Assembly (NCBI RefSeq): GCF_002097715.1
Contig: NZ_CP020737.1
Location: 3,596,001-3,660,000, forward strand
Length of the DNA: 64,000 bases
Origin: Burkholderia ubonensis subsp. mesacidophila
GTDB lineage: Bacteria > Pseudomonadota > Gammaproteobacteria > Burkholderiales > Burkholderiaceae
Reading direction: 5' to 3'
The first letter of the stretch is position 1. Every line of letters begins with the position of its first letter. Below are positions 48,685 through 57,523 of this stretch, piece after piece. Below the pieces are notes generated by a model, which did no database searches, was not told the origin of the DNA, and saw only the letters and a program-made list of their open reading frames with translations. A program made the position numbers and the translations under genes.

Positions 48685-49989
48685 CTACAGGGTGACCATG
48701 ATTTCGACGCGGCGATTGAGCGCCCTGCCGGCCGCCGTCGCGTTGTCGCCCGCCGGCTGGGTGTCACCCTTGCCGACCGCACGGATCCGATCCGCCGGCG
48801 TACCGTCCCGCTGCAGGATTTGTGCGACATACGCCGCGCGCTTTTCCGACAGCACGAGGTTGTTCGCGAAAGCCGCGCTGCGGATCGGCTGATTGTCGGT
48901 ATGTCCGCTCACGAGCACGTTGCCGCCCACGCGCGCCACCTCGTGCGCGACCTTGTCCAGGATCGGCACGATCTCCGGCAACACCGCGCTCTGGCCCGAC
49001 GCGAACATCGAATCGCCCTTGAACACGACGAGACTGCGCCGATCGTCCTCGTCGACGGTCAGCAGGCCGCGCGCGATCTCGTTCCTCAACAGTTGCGACA
49101 GACGCAGACGCTGCGGCGCGGACGCCAGCCGCTCCTTGCCGATCTCGAGAATTCGCGCTTCCAGTGCATGGCGCTCGGTCAGCAGGTGGTACTGGTAGAA
49201 CACGAACAGTGCGAACAGCGCGAGCACGGCGCAAGCGGCGGAGGCCCAGACCGGCACGCTGCGCAACAACGGCAGCCTGCCGGGCGTAGCGCCACGCCAG
49301 TGCGGCGACAGCTCGGGCTGAAGCGCATCGTGCGCGCCGGTGATGAGCGTCCACAGACGCTGGCGAATCTGTTCGAGATAACGGCGTCCGTCGGCCGTCA
49401 CGCTGTAGCGCCCCTCGAATCCGAGACCGAGCACGCGATAGAGGATTTCGAGGATATCGACGTACTCCTGGGGATCGGTTGCCATCCGGCCGATCAGCAG
49501 GAAAAACTTCTCGCCGCCGTCGACTTCGCCCTCGAACGTGATCAGCAGGCTTCGCGCCGCCCATACGCCGCCCCCGCCCCAACTCGTGCGGTTCGCCGCC
49601 TCGTCGAGCGCGGTGCACAGACAGTAGCGGACGACCGCCATGTGCTTCCATGGCAGATCGGCCTTGTCGCATACCTTCTGGAACAGGCTGACCTCGCGCA
49701 CGAGCAGCGTCCGCAGTCCGGCCACCGCCTCCGACGTATCGAGCATCGCCGGCATGTCGGCGAGCATTCTGAGCAGCGGCCGCGCCGCCTCGAGCAGCGG
49801 ATTGGCTGCCGCCAGCACCTCGTCGAGACGTTGCTGGATATCCACGACCGCATCGAACTCGCCGGGGTCGATCTGCGCACTCGATGCGCCCCTTTCATCG
49901 CCGGTGCGCTCCTTCTGCGGCTCGAGCAACGTCCCGGAATCGCTCGCGAGAAAGTCGAACGCGTCTTTGTCGAACGTACCGGAACTCAT
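48685..49989 (-). CDS. tssL: T6SS membrane complex protein TssL with OmpA domain
   Basis: DotU/IcmH-type protein joined to peptidoglycan. It is 434 aa: acidic N-tail, cytoplasmic DotU domain (about 45-215, ADLPWKHMAVVRYCLCTALDEAANRTSWGG), one membrane helix (about 222-245, ASAACAVLALFALFVFYQYH), then a C-terminal OmpA peptidoglycan-binding domain (VLVSGHTDNQPI, SEKRAAYVAQIL, GRALNRRVEIMVTL). It overlaps tssK by four bases (ATGA). The extended form normally makes a separate TagL anchor unnecessary, which makes the extra ompA-like gene at 55139 curious. Confidence 0.96.
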   Translation of the reverse strand: MSSGTFDKDAFDFLASDSGTLLEPQKERTGDERGASSAQIDPGEFDAVVDIQQRLDEVLAAANPLLEAARPLLRMLADMPAMLDTSEAVAGLRTLLVREVSLFQKVCDKADLPWKHMAVVRYCLCTALDEAANRTSWGGGGVWAARSLLITFEGEVDGGEKFFLLIGRMATDPQEYVDILEILYRVLGLGFEGRYSVTADGRRYLEQIRQRLWTLITGAHDALQPELSPHWRGATPGRLPLLRSVPVWASAACAVLALFALFVFYQYHLLTERHALEARILEIGKERLASAPQRLRLSQLLRNEIARGLLTVDEDDRRSLVVFKGDSMFASGQSAVLPEIVPILDKVAHEVARVGGNVLVSGHTDNQPIRSAAFANNLVLSEKRAAYVAQILQRDGTPADRIRAVGKGDTQPAGDNATAAGRALNRRVEIMVTL

Positions 49990-51335
49990 TTATGGCGAAC
50001 TCCCCACAGTTCGAGCTTCAACTCGGGGAAGTGGCCGGCGATGTGCATCGCGAGTCCGCCCTGTTGCGCGATCTGCTCCCAGAACGGCCCACTGCGCGAC
50101 AACTCGTAGTAGATGTAGCTCGAATTGAACGGAATCTGTCGCGGCGGTACCGGCAGCGGCACCATCGTGAGGCCCGGCAGGTGCGAACGAATCAGCTCGG
50201 GCAGGCGCTGCGGCTGGCTGATCTTCGTCTGCGCAGCGAATTGCTGCTGGAGCACGTCCGGCGACATCTGCGCGCCGACCGCGAGCACGAGGCTCGAGTA
50301 GCCCGAGAGTTCGGCCGGCATCACCGCGGCGACGCGGATGCCGTGCGGCTGCTCGGTGAGCGGAATCGGCTGCGCGCCGCGTATCAGCACCTGGTTGAGC
50401 AGGTAGTGGACTTCCTCGACGAGCGGCCGAATGCTCGCATACAGTTGCGCGTGATCGTAGCCCGGCGTCGGCAGTGGACGACGCGTCTGCGGACGCACGA
50501 ATGTCGCCAGTTCGCCAGCCATCATCGCGAGTTCCCGATAGAACTCCAGAGGCGGCGTCTCGCGAATTCGGCAGATATGCTCGAGCAGCGGCTCATAGCG
50601 ATTCAGCACCTGCAGCAGCAGGTAATCGGCCACTTCCGCCGCCGCGCCCGCGCGTCCATCGCTGCCCGACAGGCGGGTGGCCAGCGCATCGGCGCGCAGC
50701 TTCGCGAGGCCATGCAACTGCGTCGCCCATTCCCGCAGCAGCGGGTCGGCGCCATATTGGCTGACGGGTGGAATGTGATCGGTATCGTGCAGCGACACCG
50801 AGCCGTCCGCCCGCAAGGTCTTGATGCGCGTCAGCGCGATGCCGATCCACGACTGCGTCAATTCCTTCTCGGGCAGAAGCCGCAGGCGCAGGTTCGCCAG
50901 TTGCACGGGCTTGGGCCCCTGACCGATCGTGTTGCTGTCCCGCAGCTCGTTTTCGAACGCCAGATAGCGGGCGAGCGAGGCCGTCTCGTCGCGAAACACG
51001 GTCTCCTCGGTATTGGGCAGGCGCAACGGGACCGCCAGATAGATCACCTGGTTCTGATGCTCGGGCGCGATCGTCAGCGGCGGCGGCGGCGGTGCATGCG
51101 CCGGCACGTCGAACGGCGTACCGTCAGGAAACACGCCCGCCCCGCTCTTGAACACCAGCTTGCCAAACGCCAGCGACTCCTGGTCGATCTCGAACTGACT
51201 GAATCCCCAGAAGAACGGACTGAGCGGTGCGGAGCGCTTGTGCGCGAAATGTTCGAAATAGCGCTCTTGCTGCTGGAACAGCTGTGGCAGCAGGAAAAGC
51301 CCTTCACTCCACACGACCTTGTTATGCCAACTCAT
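49986..51335 (-). CDS. tssK: T6SS baseplate-to-membrane connector TssK
   Basis: Trimeric connector that resembles a phage receptor-binding protein and joins baseplate to the TssLM complex. It is 449 aa, the normal length. Seen: opening HNKVVWSEGLFLLPQLFQQQERYFE, SPFFWGFSQFEIDQESLAFGKLVFKSGAGVFPDGTPFDVP (natural turn), KLRADALATRL, and PLVEEVHYLLNQVLIRGAQPIPL. Ends overlapping tssL. Confidence 0.96.
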   Translation of the reverse strand: MSWHNKVVWSEGLFLLPQLFQQQERYFEHFAHKRSAPLSPFFWGFSQFEIDQESLAFGKLVFKSGAGVFPDGTPFDVPAHAPPPPPLTIAPEHQNQVIYLAVPLRLPNTEETVFRDETASLARYLAFENELRDSNTIGQGPKPVQLANLRLRLLPEKELTQSWIGIALTRIKTLRADGSVSLHDTDHIPPVSQYGADPLLREWATQLHGLAKLRADALATRLSGSDGRAGAAAEVADYLLLQVLNRYEPLLEHICRIRETPPLEFYRELAMMAGELATFVRPQTRRPLPTPGYDHAQLYASIRPLVEEVHYLLNQVLIRGAQPIPLTEQPHGIRVAAVMPAELSGYSSLVLAVGAQMSPDVLQQQFAAQTKISQPQRLPELIRSHLPGLTMVPLPVPPRQIPFNSSYIYYELSRSGPFWEQIAQQGGLAMHIAGHFPELKLELWGVRHK

Positions 51336-51336
51336 A

Positions 51337-51876
51337 TCAATCCAATTCAGTAACCAGAACGGCCCGCTGGCCGATATCCACGTTCAATTTGATTTTCGTA
51401 TGCGCCGTCAGCATCCGGAGCCACGCTTCGTCCGGCGGAGGCGGCAAGCGGTAGGCCCCGCGCCACACCGACTTGCCGAGCTCGCGATATCCCGCCAACA
51501 CGCCGATCGCCGTCGTCGCGACATTCAGGCGCCGGCGAACGTCCCGGACGTCTCCCGGGCGAAGCACGAACTCGTCGATCACGAGCGCGTCTTCGCCCAA
51601 CACCTTCTTGCTGTCGCTTTGCAGCGAGAAGAAGTCGGCGTTGTCGAACGTATAAGCCGACTTCAACTCATAGATCCTCACCATGATCGGCGCAGGGCGC
51701 CCCAGCTCGTCCGGATTGACGCCGTCGCTCACCTTGATCTTCAGATCCAGGGAGGCCCGTTCGATTCGGGCCGGCATGCCTCCGCACGCAGCCAGCGACA
51801 GAAATGACAGTCCGACCGCGATGCGTTTGATCGCATCGCGGCGCGTCGCCGTGCCAGGCGAAAATCGAGAAAACAT
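51337..51876 (-). CDS. tssJ: T6SS outer-membrane lipoprotein TssJ
   Basis: Anchors the membrane complex in the outer membrane. It is 179 aa from ATG 51876; the frame extends to 51948, but the part before has no signal peptide. Signal peptide with lipobox LSLAACGG (Cys about residue 32), followed by the transthyretin-like domain: ASLDLKIKVSDGVNPDELGRPAPIMVRIYELKSAYTFDNADFFSL with splits, LGEDALVIDEFVLRPGDVR, VLAGYRELGKSVWR. It is 1 bp from tssK. A pair of strong stem-loops lies between hcp and tssJ. Confidence 0.94.
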   Translation of the reverse strand: MFSRFSPGTATRRDAIKRIAVGLSFLSLAACGGMPARIERASLDLKIKVSDGVNPDELGRPAPIMVRIYELKSAYTFDNADFFSLQSDSKKVLGEDALVIDEFVLRPGDVRDVRRRLNVATTAIGVLAGYRELGKSVWRGAYRLPPPPDEAWLRMLTAHTKIKLNVDIGQRAVLVTELD

Positions 51877-51903
51877 ATGGAAGATCCTGTCGTACCCCGG
51901 GCA

Positions 51904-51982
51904 GCCGTTGACCGGGGCCCCCGCGCATCGCGCAGACACCCGGGTCAACGGCCCGCGGTTCCGCCGGCGCCGGCGGAACCGC
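51904..51982 (-). promoter_or_regulatory. Two tandem stem-loops between hcp and tssJ
   Basis: A perfect 28-bp palindrome fills 51955-51982 (14-nt arms, gcggttccgccggc). Next to it GCCGTTGACC (51904-51913) pairs with GGTCAACGGC (51943-51952). On the minus strand both lie just after the hcp stop and before tssJ. There is no T-run, so they probably protect or process the abundant hcp message and lower downstream expression rather than end transcription. Confidence 0.75.
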
Positions 51983-52005
51983 CCTGAAACTACGGGCGTT
52001 GACGC

Positions 52006-52488
52006 TTAAGCCGCGTTCCGCTTGATATCGAACGTCGCCGTAATCGCACCGCCGCTGCCGCCCTGCGCGTTCTGCACGACGTATTCCTGCTTGAGGCGCG
52101 AGAACGACAGACGGACGATCTCGCTAGGACGCGACTCGTCGGCCGCGACGCCCGACGGGCTCACCTGCGTCACCAGCACGTCATTCATCGTCAGCAGGAT
52201 GTATTCGAGCGGATTCCCGCCCGCCTTACGCACCGTGAGCTTCGCTTCGTCGATGTGCTTGCCCAGCAGACAGTACTGGATCAGGTTCGGGCTCGCCCGG
52301 TCGATGAAATGCTCGAATTGCAGATCGTCCACGGTAGCCCGGCCCGCGCCACCGCCCGAGCCAAGGTGCATGTTCGATTGCTGCGATACGTTCCACGACC
52401 AGCTCAAGACCTCGATTTCGTTCTGGTGAGTGGCATCCTTGGATTCGCCGTCGATTCCGTTGATCTTGAGGAAAATGTCGTGTGCCAT
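52006..52488 (-). CDS. hcp: T6SS inner tube protein Hcp (TssD)
   Basis: Hexameric ring protein that stacks into the expelled tube. It is 160 aa. Seen: DIFLKINGIDGESKDATHQNEIEVLSWSWNVSQ with a split, LQFEHFIDRASPNLIQYCLLGKHIDEA, ILLTMNDVLVTQVSPSG and ITATFDIKRNAA. The start has the strong ribosome site TAAGGAG 7-13 nt upstream. A 204-bp spacer after tssC and a palindrome pair after its stop set it apart as the most strongly expressed unit. Confidence 0.97.
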   Translation of the reverse strand: MAHDIFLKINGIDGESKDATHQNEIEVLSWSWNVSQQSNMHLGSGGGAGRATVDDLQFEHFIDRASPNLIQYCLLGKHIDEAKLTVRKAGGNPLEYILLTMNDVLVTQVSPSGVAADESRPSEIVRLSFSRLKQEYVVQNAQGGSGGAITATFDIKRNAA

Positions 52489-52692
52489 TGCATCACTCCT
52501 TACGTCTTGGTTGAGTTTTTAGTACAGCTAATCGGATGATCAGAAATATTTATGGAGCGCCTGATCACCACTCCCCCGGGTAGTGCGCCACGCCGGGATA
52601 TCCGGGAGCGCCGGCCTCATCGACGCGATGTATGGCGCGGCTGACGGGATTCCCCGATCAGCAGCCGGCCACCGCGGTCGCGCGCCGTGCGG
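52489..52692 (-). promoter_or_regulatory. hcp upstream spacer with inverted repeat
   Basis: TGATCAG (52537-52543) and CTGATCA (52561-52567) form a perfect 7-bp inverted repeat separated by 17 bp of AT-rich sequence, about 50-80 bp before the hcp start. It could be an operator for an internal hcp promoter, or an mRNA stem. The long spacer in an otherwise tight operon supports extra control of hcp. Confidence 0.5.
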
Positions 52693-54192
52693 TCAGGCAG
52701 CAGCCTTGACCGACGGAAGCTTCGCGACGAGACGCAGCGACACTGTCAGACCTTCCAGCTGGAAATGCGGGCGCAGGAAGAACTTGGCCTGGTAGTAGCC
52801 GGGATTGCCCTCGACTTCTTCCACGACCACCTCGGCAGCGGCAAGCGGACGACGCGCCTTGGTTTCCTGAGACGAGTTCGCGGGGTCGGCGTCAACGTAG
52901 TACATGATCCATTCGTTGAGCCATTGCTGCATTTCGTCGCGTTCCTTGAACGAGCCGATCTTGTCGCGCACGATGCATTTCAGGTAGTGCGCGAAACGCG
53001 AGCATGCGAACAGATAGGGCAGACGCGCGGAAAGGTTCGCGTTTGCGGTCGCGTCCGGATCGTAGTACTCGGCAGGCTTTTGCAGCGACTGCGCGCCGAT
53101 GAACGCCGCATAGTCGGTATTCTTGCGGTGGATCAGCGGAATGAAACCGTTCTTCGAAAGCTCCGCCTCGCGCCGATCCGAAATCGCGATCTCGGTCGGG
53201 CACTTCATGTCGATACCGCCGTCATCGGTCGGGAACGTGTGGCACGGTAGATTCTCGACGACGCCGCCGCTCTCGACGCCGCGAATCAGCGTGCACCAGC
53301 CGTAGTGCTTGAACGAGCGATTGATGTTGACCGCCATCGCGTAAGCCGCGTTCGCCCACGTGTATTTGAGGTGATCCGATCCGTCGGTCGATTCCTCGAA
53401 ATCGAATTCGTCCACCGGATTGGTGTGAATTCCGTACGGCAGCCGCGCAAGGAAGCGCGGCATCGCGAGGCCGATGTAGCGCGAATCTTCCGAATTTCGC
53501 AGCGAATTCCAGGGGGCGTACTCGAGGTTCTGCGTGAAGATCTTGGTCAGGTCGCGCGGGTTCGCCAGTTCCTGCCACGAATCCATCTGCAGCACAGACG
53601 GCGACGCACCCGTGATGAACGGCGCGTGCGCTGCCGCGGCGACCTTGCCGATCGACGCCAGCAGATCCACGTCGGGCGGCGTGTGGTCGAAATAGTAGTC
53701 GGCCACGAGACAGCCGTACGGCTCGCCGCCCAACTGGCCGTATTCCTCTTCGTAGATCTGCTTGAAGAACGGGCTCTGATCCCAAGCCACGCCCTTGTAG
53801 CGCTTCATCGTGCGACGCAGATCCTCCTTGGACACGTCCATGAAGCGGATCTTCAGCTTCTCGTCGGTTTCCGTGTTCGTCACGAGGTGATGCAATCCGC
53901 GCCACGCGCTTTCCAGCTTCTGGAAATCCTCGTGATGCAGGATCAGGTTGATCTGCTCCGACAGCTTGCGATCGATCTCGCCGATGATCGCCGCGATGCT
54001 CTTGTAGGCGTCGTCCGACATCGTCGCCGAATTTGCCAGCGCCTGCTCGGCCAGCGTCTTGACGGCGGACTCCACCGCTTCGCGCGCCTGCTCCGTCTTG
54101 GGCTTGAACTCGCGCGACAACAGCGCGTTGAAATCCGATTGGGCTCCGAGCTGCGCCTCGGCAGCGCGCGCCTGCGATTCACGTACAGCCAT
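52693..54192 (-). CDS. tssC: T6SS sheath protein TssC
   Basis: Large subunit of the contractile sheath. It is 499 aa. Seen: LHHEDFQKLESAWRGLHHLVTNTETDEKLKIRFMDVSKEDL (natural breaks), EYGQLGGEPYGCLVADYYFDHTPPDVDLL, APFITGASPSVLQMDSWQELANPRDL, PRFLARLPYG and PGYYQAKFFLRPHFQLEGLTVSLRLVAKLP. Start ATG 54192 is 45 bp after tssB. Full length and undamaged. Confidence 0.98.
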   Translation of the reverse strand: MAVRESQARAAEAQLGAQSDFNALLSREFKPKTEQAREAVESAVKTLAEQALANSATMSDDAYKSIAAIIGEIDRKLSEQINLILHHEDFQKLESAWRGLHHLVTNTETDEKLKIRFMDVSKEDLRRTMKRYKGVAWDQSPFFKQIYEEEYGQLGGEPYGCLVADYYFDHTPPDVDLLASIGKVAAAAHAPFITGASPSVLQMDSWQELANPRDLTKIFTQNLEYAPWNSLRNSEDSRYIGLAMPRFLARLPYGIHTNPVDEFDFEESTDGSDHLKYTWANAAYAMAVNINRSFKHYGWCTLIRGVESGGVVENLPCHTFPTDDGGIDMKCPTEIAISDRREAELSKNGFIPLIHRKNTDYAAFIGAQSLQKPAEYYDPDATANANLSARLPYLFACSRFAHYLKCIVRDKIGSFKERDEMQQWLNEWIMYYVDADPANSSQETKARRPLAAAEVVVEEVEGNPGYYQAKFFLRPHFQLEGLTVSLRLVAKLPSVKAAA

Positions 54193-54237
54193 TTTTTCCC
54201 TTGTACCTGTGTTAGATCTTGGTTTGCCGCCAGGGCC

Positions 54238-54777
54238 TCATTGCTGCTCTTGCGATTCCCGAGCGTCCGTCTTCCGCGCTTCAGGCTTAGGCGCCTTGGC
54301 AAGCGCGTTCAGCAGCGCCGGGTCCTTCAGCACCTTGCTGACGAGGTTCTCCGCGCCCGACTTGCCATCCATGTAGGTCTGCAGGTTCGCGAGCTGCGTC
54401 CGCGCGTCGAGCAACTGCGACAGCGCGTCGACATTTTTCGCAATCGCCGCCGGCGAAAAATCGTCCATGCTCTCGAACGTGATGTCGACCATCAGCTGAC
54501 CGTCGCCGGACAGCGTATTCGGCACCGAAAACGCGACGCGGGGCTTCATCGCCTTCATCCGCTCGTCGAAGTTGTCGATGTCGATGTTGTAGAACTTGCG
54601 ATCGCCAACCGCCGGCAGCGACTCCAGCGGCTTTCCGGACAGATCGGCGAGTACGCCCATCACGAACGGCAGCTCAACCTTCTTTTCCGAGCCGTAGATC
54701 TCGACGTCGTACTCGATCTGGACACGTGGAGCACGATTTCGCGCAATGAATTTCTGTGCACTGTTGGATATGGCCAT
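54238..54777 (-). CDS. tssB: T6SS sheath protein TssB
   Basis: Small subunit of the contractile sheath, interlaced with TssC; its surface helix is met by ClpV/TagJ. It is 179 aa: NSAQKFIARNRAPRVQIEYDVEIYGSEKKVELPFVMGVLADLSG (with splits), KFYNIDIDNFDERMKAMKPRVAF and DARTQLANLQTYMDGKSGAENLV. The C-terminal tail is charged (KAPKPEARKTDARESQEQQ). First gene of the large minus-strand block after an AT-rich promoter region. Confidence 0.97.
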   Translation of the reverse strand: MAISNSAQKFIARNRAPRVQIEYDVEIYGSEKKVELPFVMGVLADLSGKPLESLPAVGDRKFYNIDIDNFDERMKAMKPRVAFSVPNTLSGDGQLMVDITFESMDDFSPAAIAKNVDALSQLLDARTQLANLQTYMDGKSGAENLVSKVLKDPALLNALAKAPKPEARKTDARESQEQQ

Positions 54778-55138
54778 AAGCTCTCCGGATTGATTCGGAT
54801 TGGGTAAAAATCAATGAGCGAACGCTCGTCTGTCTCGCCCTTGTCAGCGTAAACCTGGGCCATATTACGGCACTCGTTGCCGCCCTTATATAGGACCCGT
54901 ACTAACTTATTCACTAAAAATTAAGAGATATAATTTGATTTAACAAAAAAACCTAATCTCAATTAAGTCATGCATTTAAATGCATGGTCCACCGCCCCGA
55001 TCTGGATGAATTTATGTTCAGGAAGACTGCGCTGCTTGCGCAGGCGAATCGTTGTCATGCAACCGGGGCGGCCGCGAAAAACGAATGGGCGGCCACAGAG
55101 ACGAAACGATGCGCTCCGCCAAGCGCATTCCAACGTCG
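54778..55138 (-). promoter_or_regulatory. AT-rich promoter region of tssB with an 18-bp palindrome
   Basis: A 361-bp gap between the ompA-type gene and tssB. 54900-54985 is the most AT-rich patch of the region, with A/T runs on both strands. CATGCATTTAAATGCATG (54969-54986) is a perfect 18-bp palindrome about 200 bp before tssB and 150 bp after the upstream gene. It may bind a dimeric regulator. No sigma-54 consensus is seen. Confidence 0.55.
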
Positions 55139-56782
55139 TCAATGACGCACGCCATCCGGAATCAGGGAAATGTCGACGCGCCTGTTCAGCGCCCGGCCTG
55201 CCTCACTGTGGTTGTCCGCGATTGGGCGGACGTCGCCCATTCCCTGGAGCGCGAAACGCGTGACCGGCAACCCGCCTTCGGCGACCAGCCAATCGCGAAT
55301 CGCCCGCGCCCGCGCATCGGATAGCTGAAGATTCGCCTCAGGCGATCCTTCGCTGTCCGCATGCCCCTCGATCAGCACACGCTGATCGGGGTTCTCCTGG
55401 ATCAGCCGAAGCACATGTGCCAGTTCGCGACGCGCGTGCGTCGGGGAAAAGGTCGCCTTGCCGCTCGCAAACAGCGAAAGGCTGTCGATCCGCACGGTCG
55501 TGAGCGGCGGTCGGTAGACCGCCAGCGCAGCGTCGAGACGGTTCAACAGCGCGCGTCCCGGATACAGCCCCCAGCCCGCGCCGAACGGCGCGCCGTCGCG
55601 CAGATTGCGCGCCACTTCGTCGCGCGTCGCGCGCAACCGCTCGAACGAGTCGATCGTCGCGGTGATCCGGTTGCCTGGCGTGTTCCAGTAGGCGGACAAG
55701 TCCCCCGCGATCCGCTCGACAATCCGGTAATTCACCCCGCCCGATATCGCCACCGCGACGGTCGCGGCCGCCACGCTCGACAGCAAGACGTGCGACGCGA
55801 GCGGCCATCCCCGGTCGACCGGCGACTGCGCGGCGGGCCGCCCGGCGACGCACGTCGGCACGTGGACGAGCGGCAGCGGGAGCGGCCCTGCCACCGGCTT
55901 CGTGACGCGCGGCTGCAGGCCGGTTCTGGCAATCAGCCAGCGCGTCCAGGCACCCGGCCGAACCGGCGTATGGCCGACGTCCGCCAGCGATGCGCCCTGA
56001 AGCACAAACGGCGGGGTATTCGCCAACGCGGAGATCGACGATAGCAGCGCCGCCTCGTCGAGCCACTCGAACACCGAGAGCCCCAGTGCGCTCCGGACGA
56101 CCGCCCCCGCTTGCCGCGACGCGGCAAGCTGACGACGGATCGCCGGCAGCCGGTCGTAAAGCCGGATCGCATCCTCGATGCGCGGGACGCCGGCCTCGAG
56201 CGGATCGCCGAACCATCGCGTCTGCGGTACGCCGTCCTCGCCGGGCCCCAAACACGCATAAACCGCGACATGACAAGGCAACACGCATTCGGGATGGCAG
56301 TACGACGCCTGCAGCGCGATGCGCCATTGCGCAAACGCACGGCGCAGCATGCTTTCGTCGTCGCCCTCCGGCACCACGGGCAGCAGCGCGGCGTCCGGGA
56401 AGCGCCCCCGCGACGCCTTGACCTGCGCCATCACGTCGTTCAGGCGCTCCGGCGTATCGGCCAGCAGCCACACCGCCCGATCGTCGCGCCTGAGCGTCGT
56501 CCGTCCCCCATCGCGCGGAAACAGTCCGGCGGCATACGGCCCGACGACGACGATCACCGCGAGTTCGCGCGCGGCGCTGCCGATCGTTTCAGCAGATTCG
56601 GCGGCAGCCGCAACCTGGCGCAGGCGTTCATGCCACGCGGCGACACACACGGCCAACGCGATAGCCAGTGCAATGCATGTCGCGCTCTGCCAATCCGCCA
56701 GCCCGGCAAGCGCCCACGCGCCACCAAACACGATGACCGGCATCGCGATCCAGACCAGCGCGGCCCCCTTCATCGATCGCAT
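55139..56782 (-). CDS. TssM-like two-helix protein with C-terminal OmpA domain
   Basis: A 547-aa protein from ATG 56782; GTG 56788, overlapping the upstream stop as GTGA, is an alternative. Two adjacent N-terminal membrane helices (VWIAMPVIVFGGAWALAGL and ATCIALAIALAVCVAAW) mimic the start of TssM, followed by a large cytoplasmic stretch, another helix near residues 325-345 (LLSSVAAATVAVAISGGVNY), a short TssM-like piece (FGAGWGLYPGRALLNRLDAALAVY) and an OmpA peptidoglycan-binding domain (VLIEGHADSEGSPEANLQLSDARARAIRDWLV with breaks). No Walker A. Paired with a second DotU gene. Confidence 0.8.
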   Translation of the reverse strand: MRSMKGAALVWIAMPVIVFGGAWALAGLADWQSATCIALAIALAVCVAAWHERLRQVAAAAESAETIGSAARELAVIVVVGPYAAGLFPRDGGRTTLRRDDRAVWLLADTPERLNDVMAQVKASRGRFPDAALLPVVPEGDDESMLRRAFAQWRIALQASYCHPECVLPCHVAVYACLGPGEDGVPQTRWFGDPLEAGVPRIEDAIRLYDRLPAIRRQLAASRQAGAVVRSALGLSVFEWLDEAALLSSISALANTPPFVLQGASLADVGHTPVRPGAWTRWLIARTGLQPRVTKPVAGPLPLPLVHVPTCVAGRPAAQSPVDRGWPLASHVLLSSVAAATVAVAISGGVNYRIVERIAGDLSAYWNTPGNRITATIDSFERLRATRDEVARNLRDGAPFGAGWGLYPGRALLNRLDAALAVYRPPLTTVRIDSLSLFASGKATFSPTHARRELAHVLRLIQENPDQRVLIEGHADSEGSPEANLQLSDARARAIRDWLVAEGGLPVTRFALQGMGDVRPIADNHSEAGRALNRRVDISLIPDGVRH

Positions 56783-56784
56783 GC

Positions 56785-57489
56785 TCACTGCCGTGCCTCC
56801 TCGCCGTTCTGCGCGACGCGCGGCCCCGAGTCGGGCAAACGCTCCACCGCACGCCGCAACGAGACGTCGCAGGTGATCCACACTGCCGCCAGCACCGCCG
56901 CCGCGAGCAATACCTGCCGAAGCGCCGCCCGTGCGCGCGCCGCGACCGCGACAACGGTCCGCGGGCGCGGCAGTGCCGGCGCGCCCGCCGCCTGGGACGC
57001 GTCCGGCTCGACTGGCAACGCAACGGGATACACCGCGTTCAGACGCGCGCGAAAAGCGTCGTGCTCGCGCGATGGTTCGAGCTCAAGCAGCGTCGCAACC
57101 ATGCTCAGCCACTGCGCTTCCTGCGAGTCCGAATGCGGCCCGCTCAGCAGCGCCTCGACTCGCGCCCGAATCCGGTCCGCGCCGCTGCGCACGCGATGAA
57201 ACCGGAACAGCATCGTCTCGCGCATCCATTCGTCCCGCCTGCCCGCCGGCAGATGACACAACGTCACCTCGTCCAGCAGCGCGCATTGCGCGATGCCGAC
57301 GTCTCGCACGGCGTCGCTTGCACAACCGTCGTCGCGCATTGCCTGGTCGAGCCGCTCGACGAGCCCGATGCAGCGCGCGCGCCATACGTGGATTTCCGGT
57401 ATCGACGCACCCTGCGCAAGCAGCGCGATATGAAGTACGGTCTCTTGAAGCGACGCGCGCAACGCGGCACCTGAACTATCGAATGTCAT
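56785..57489 (-). CDS. Second DotU/TssL-like protein
   Basis: A 234-aa DotU-family protein without the OmpA extension seen in TssL (48685). DotU core: LHIALLAQGASIPEIHVWRARCIGLVERLD, IAQCALLDEVTLCHLPAGRRDEWMRETMLFRFHRVRSGADRI (with natural breaks) and LSMVATLLELEP. One membrane helix near the C-terminus (AALRQVLLAAAVLAAVWITC) and a short tail in the periplasm. It is directly before the OmpA-type gene and 34 bp after the last pilin gene, so it is probably cotranscribed with the fimbrial operon. Confidence 0.85.
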   Translation of the reverse strand: MTFDSSGAALRASLQETVLHIALLAQGASIPEIHVWRARCIGLVERLDQAMRDDGCASDAVRDVGIAQCALLDEVTLCHLPAGRRDEWMRETMLFRFHRVRSGADRIRARVEALLSGPHSDSQEAQWLSMVATLLELEPSREHDAFRARLNAVYPVALPVEPDASQAAGAPALPRPRTVVAVAARARAALRQVLLAAAVLAAVWITCDVSLRRAVERLPDSGPRVAQNGEEARQ

Positions 57490-57523
57490 GCGGATAACGA
57501 AAAAACCTGTCTGCGGAAAGCCG

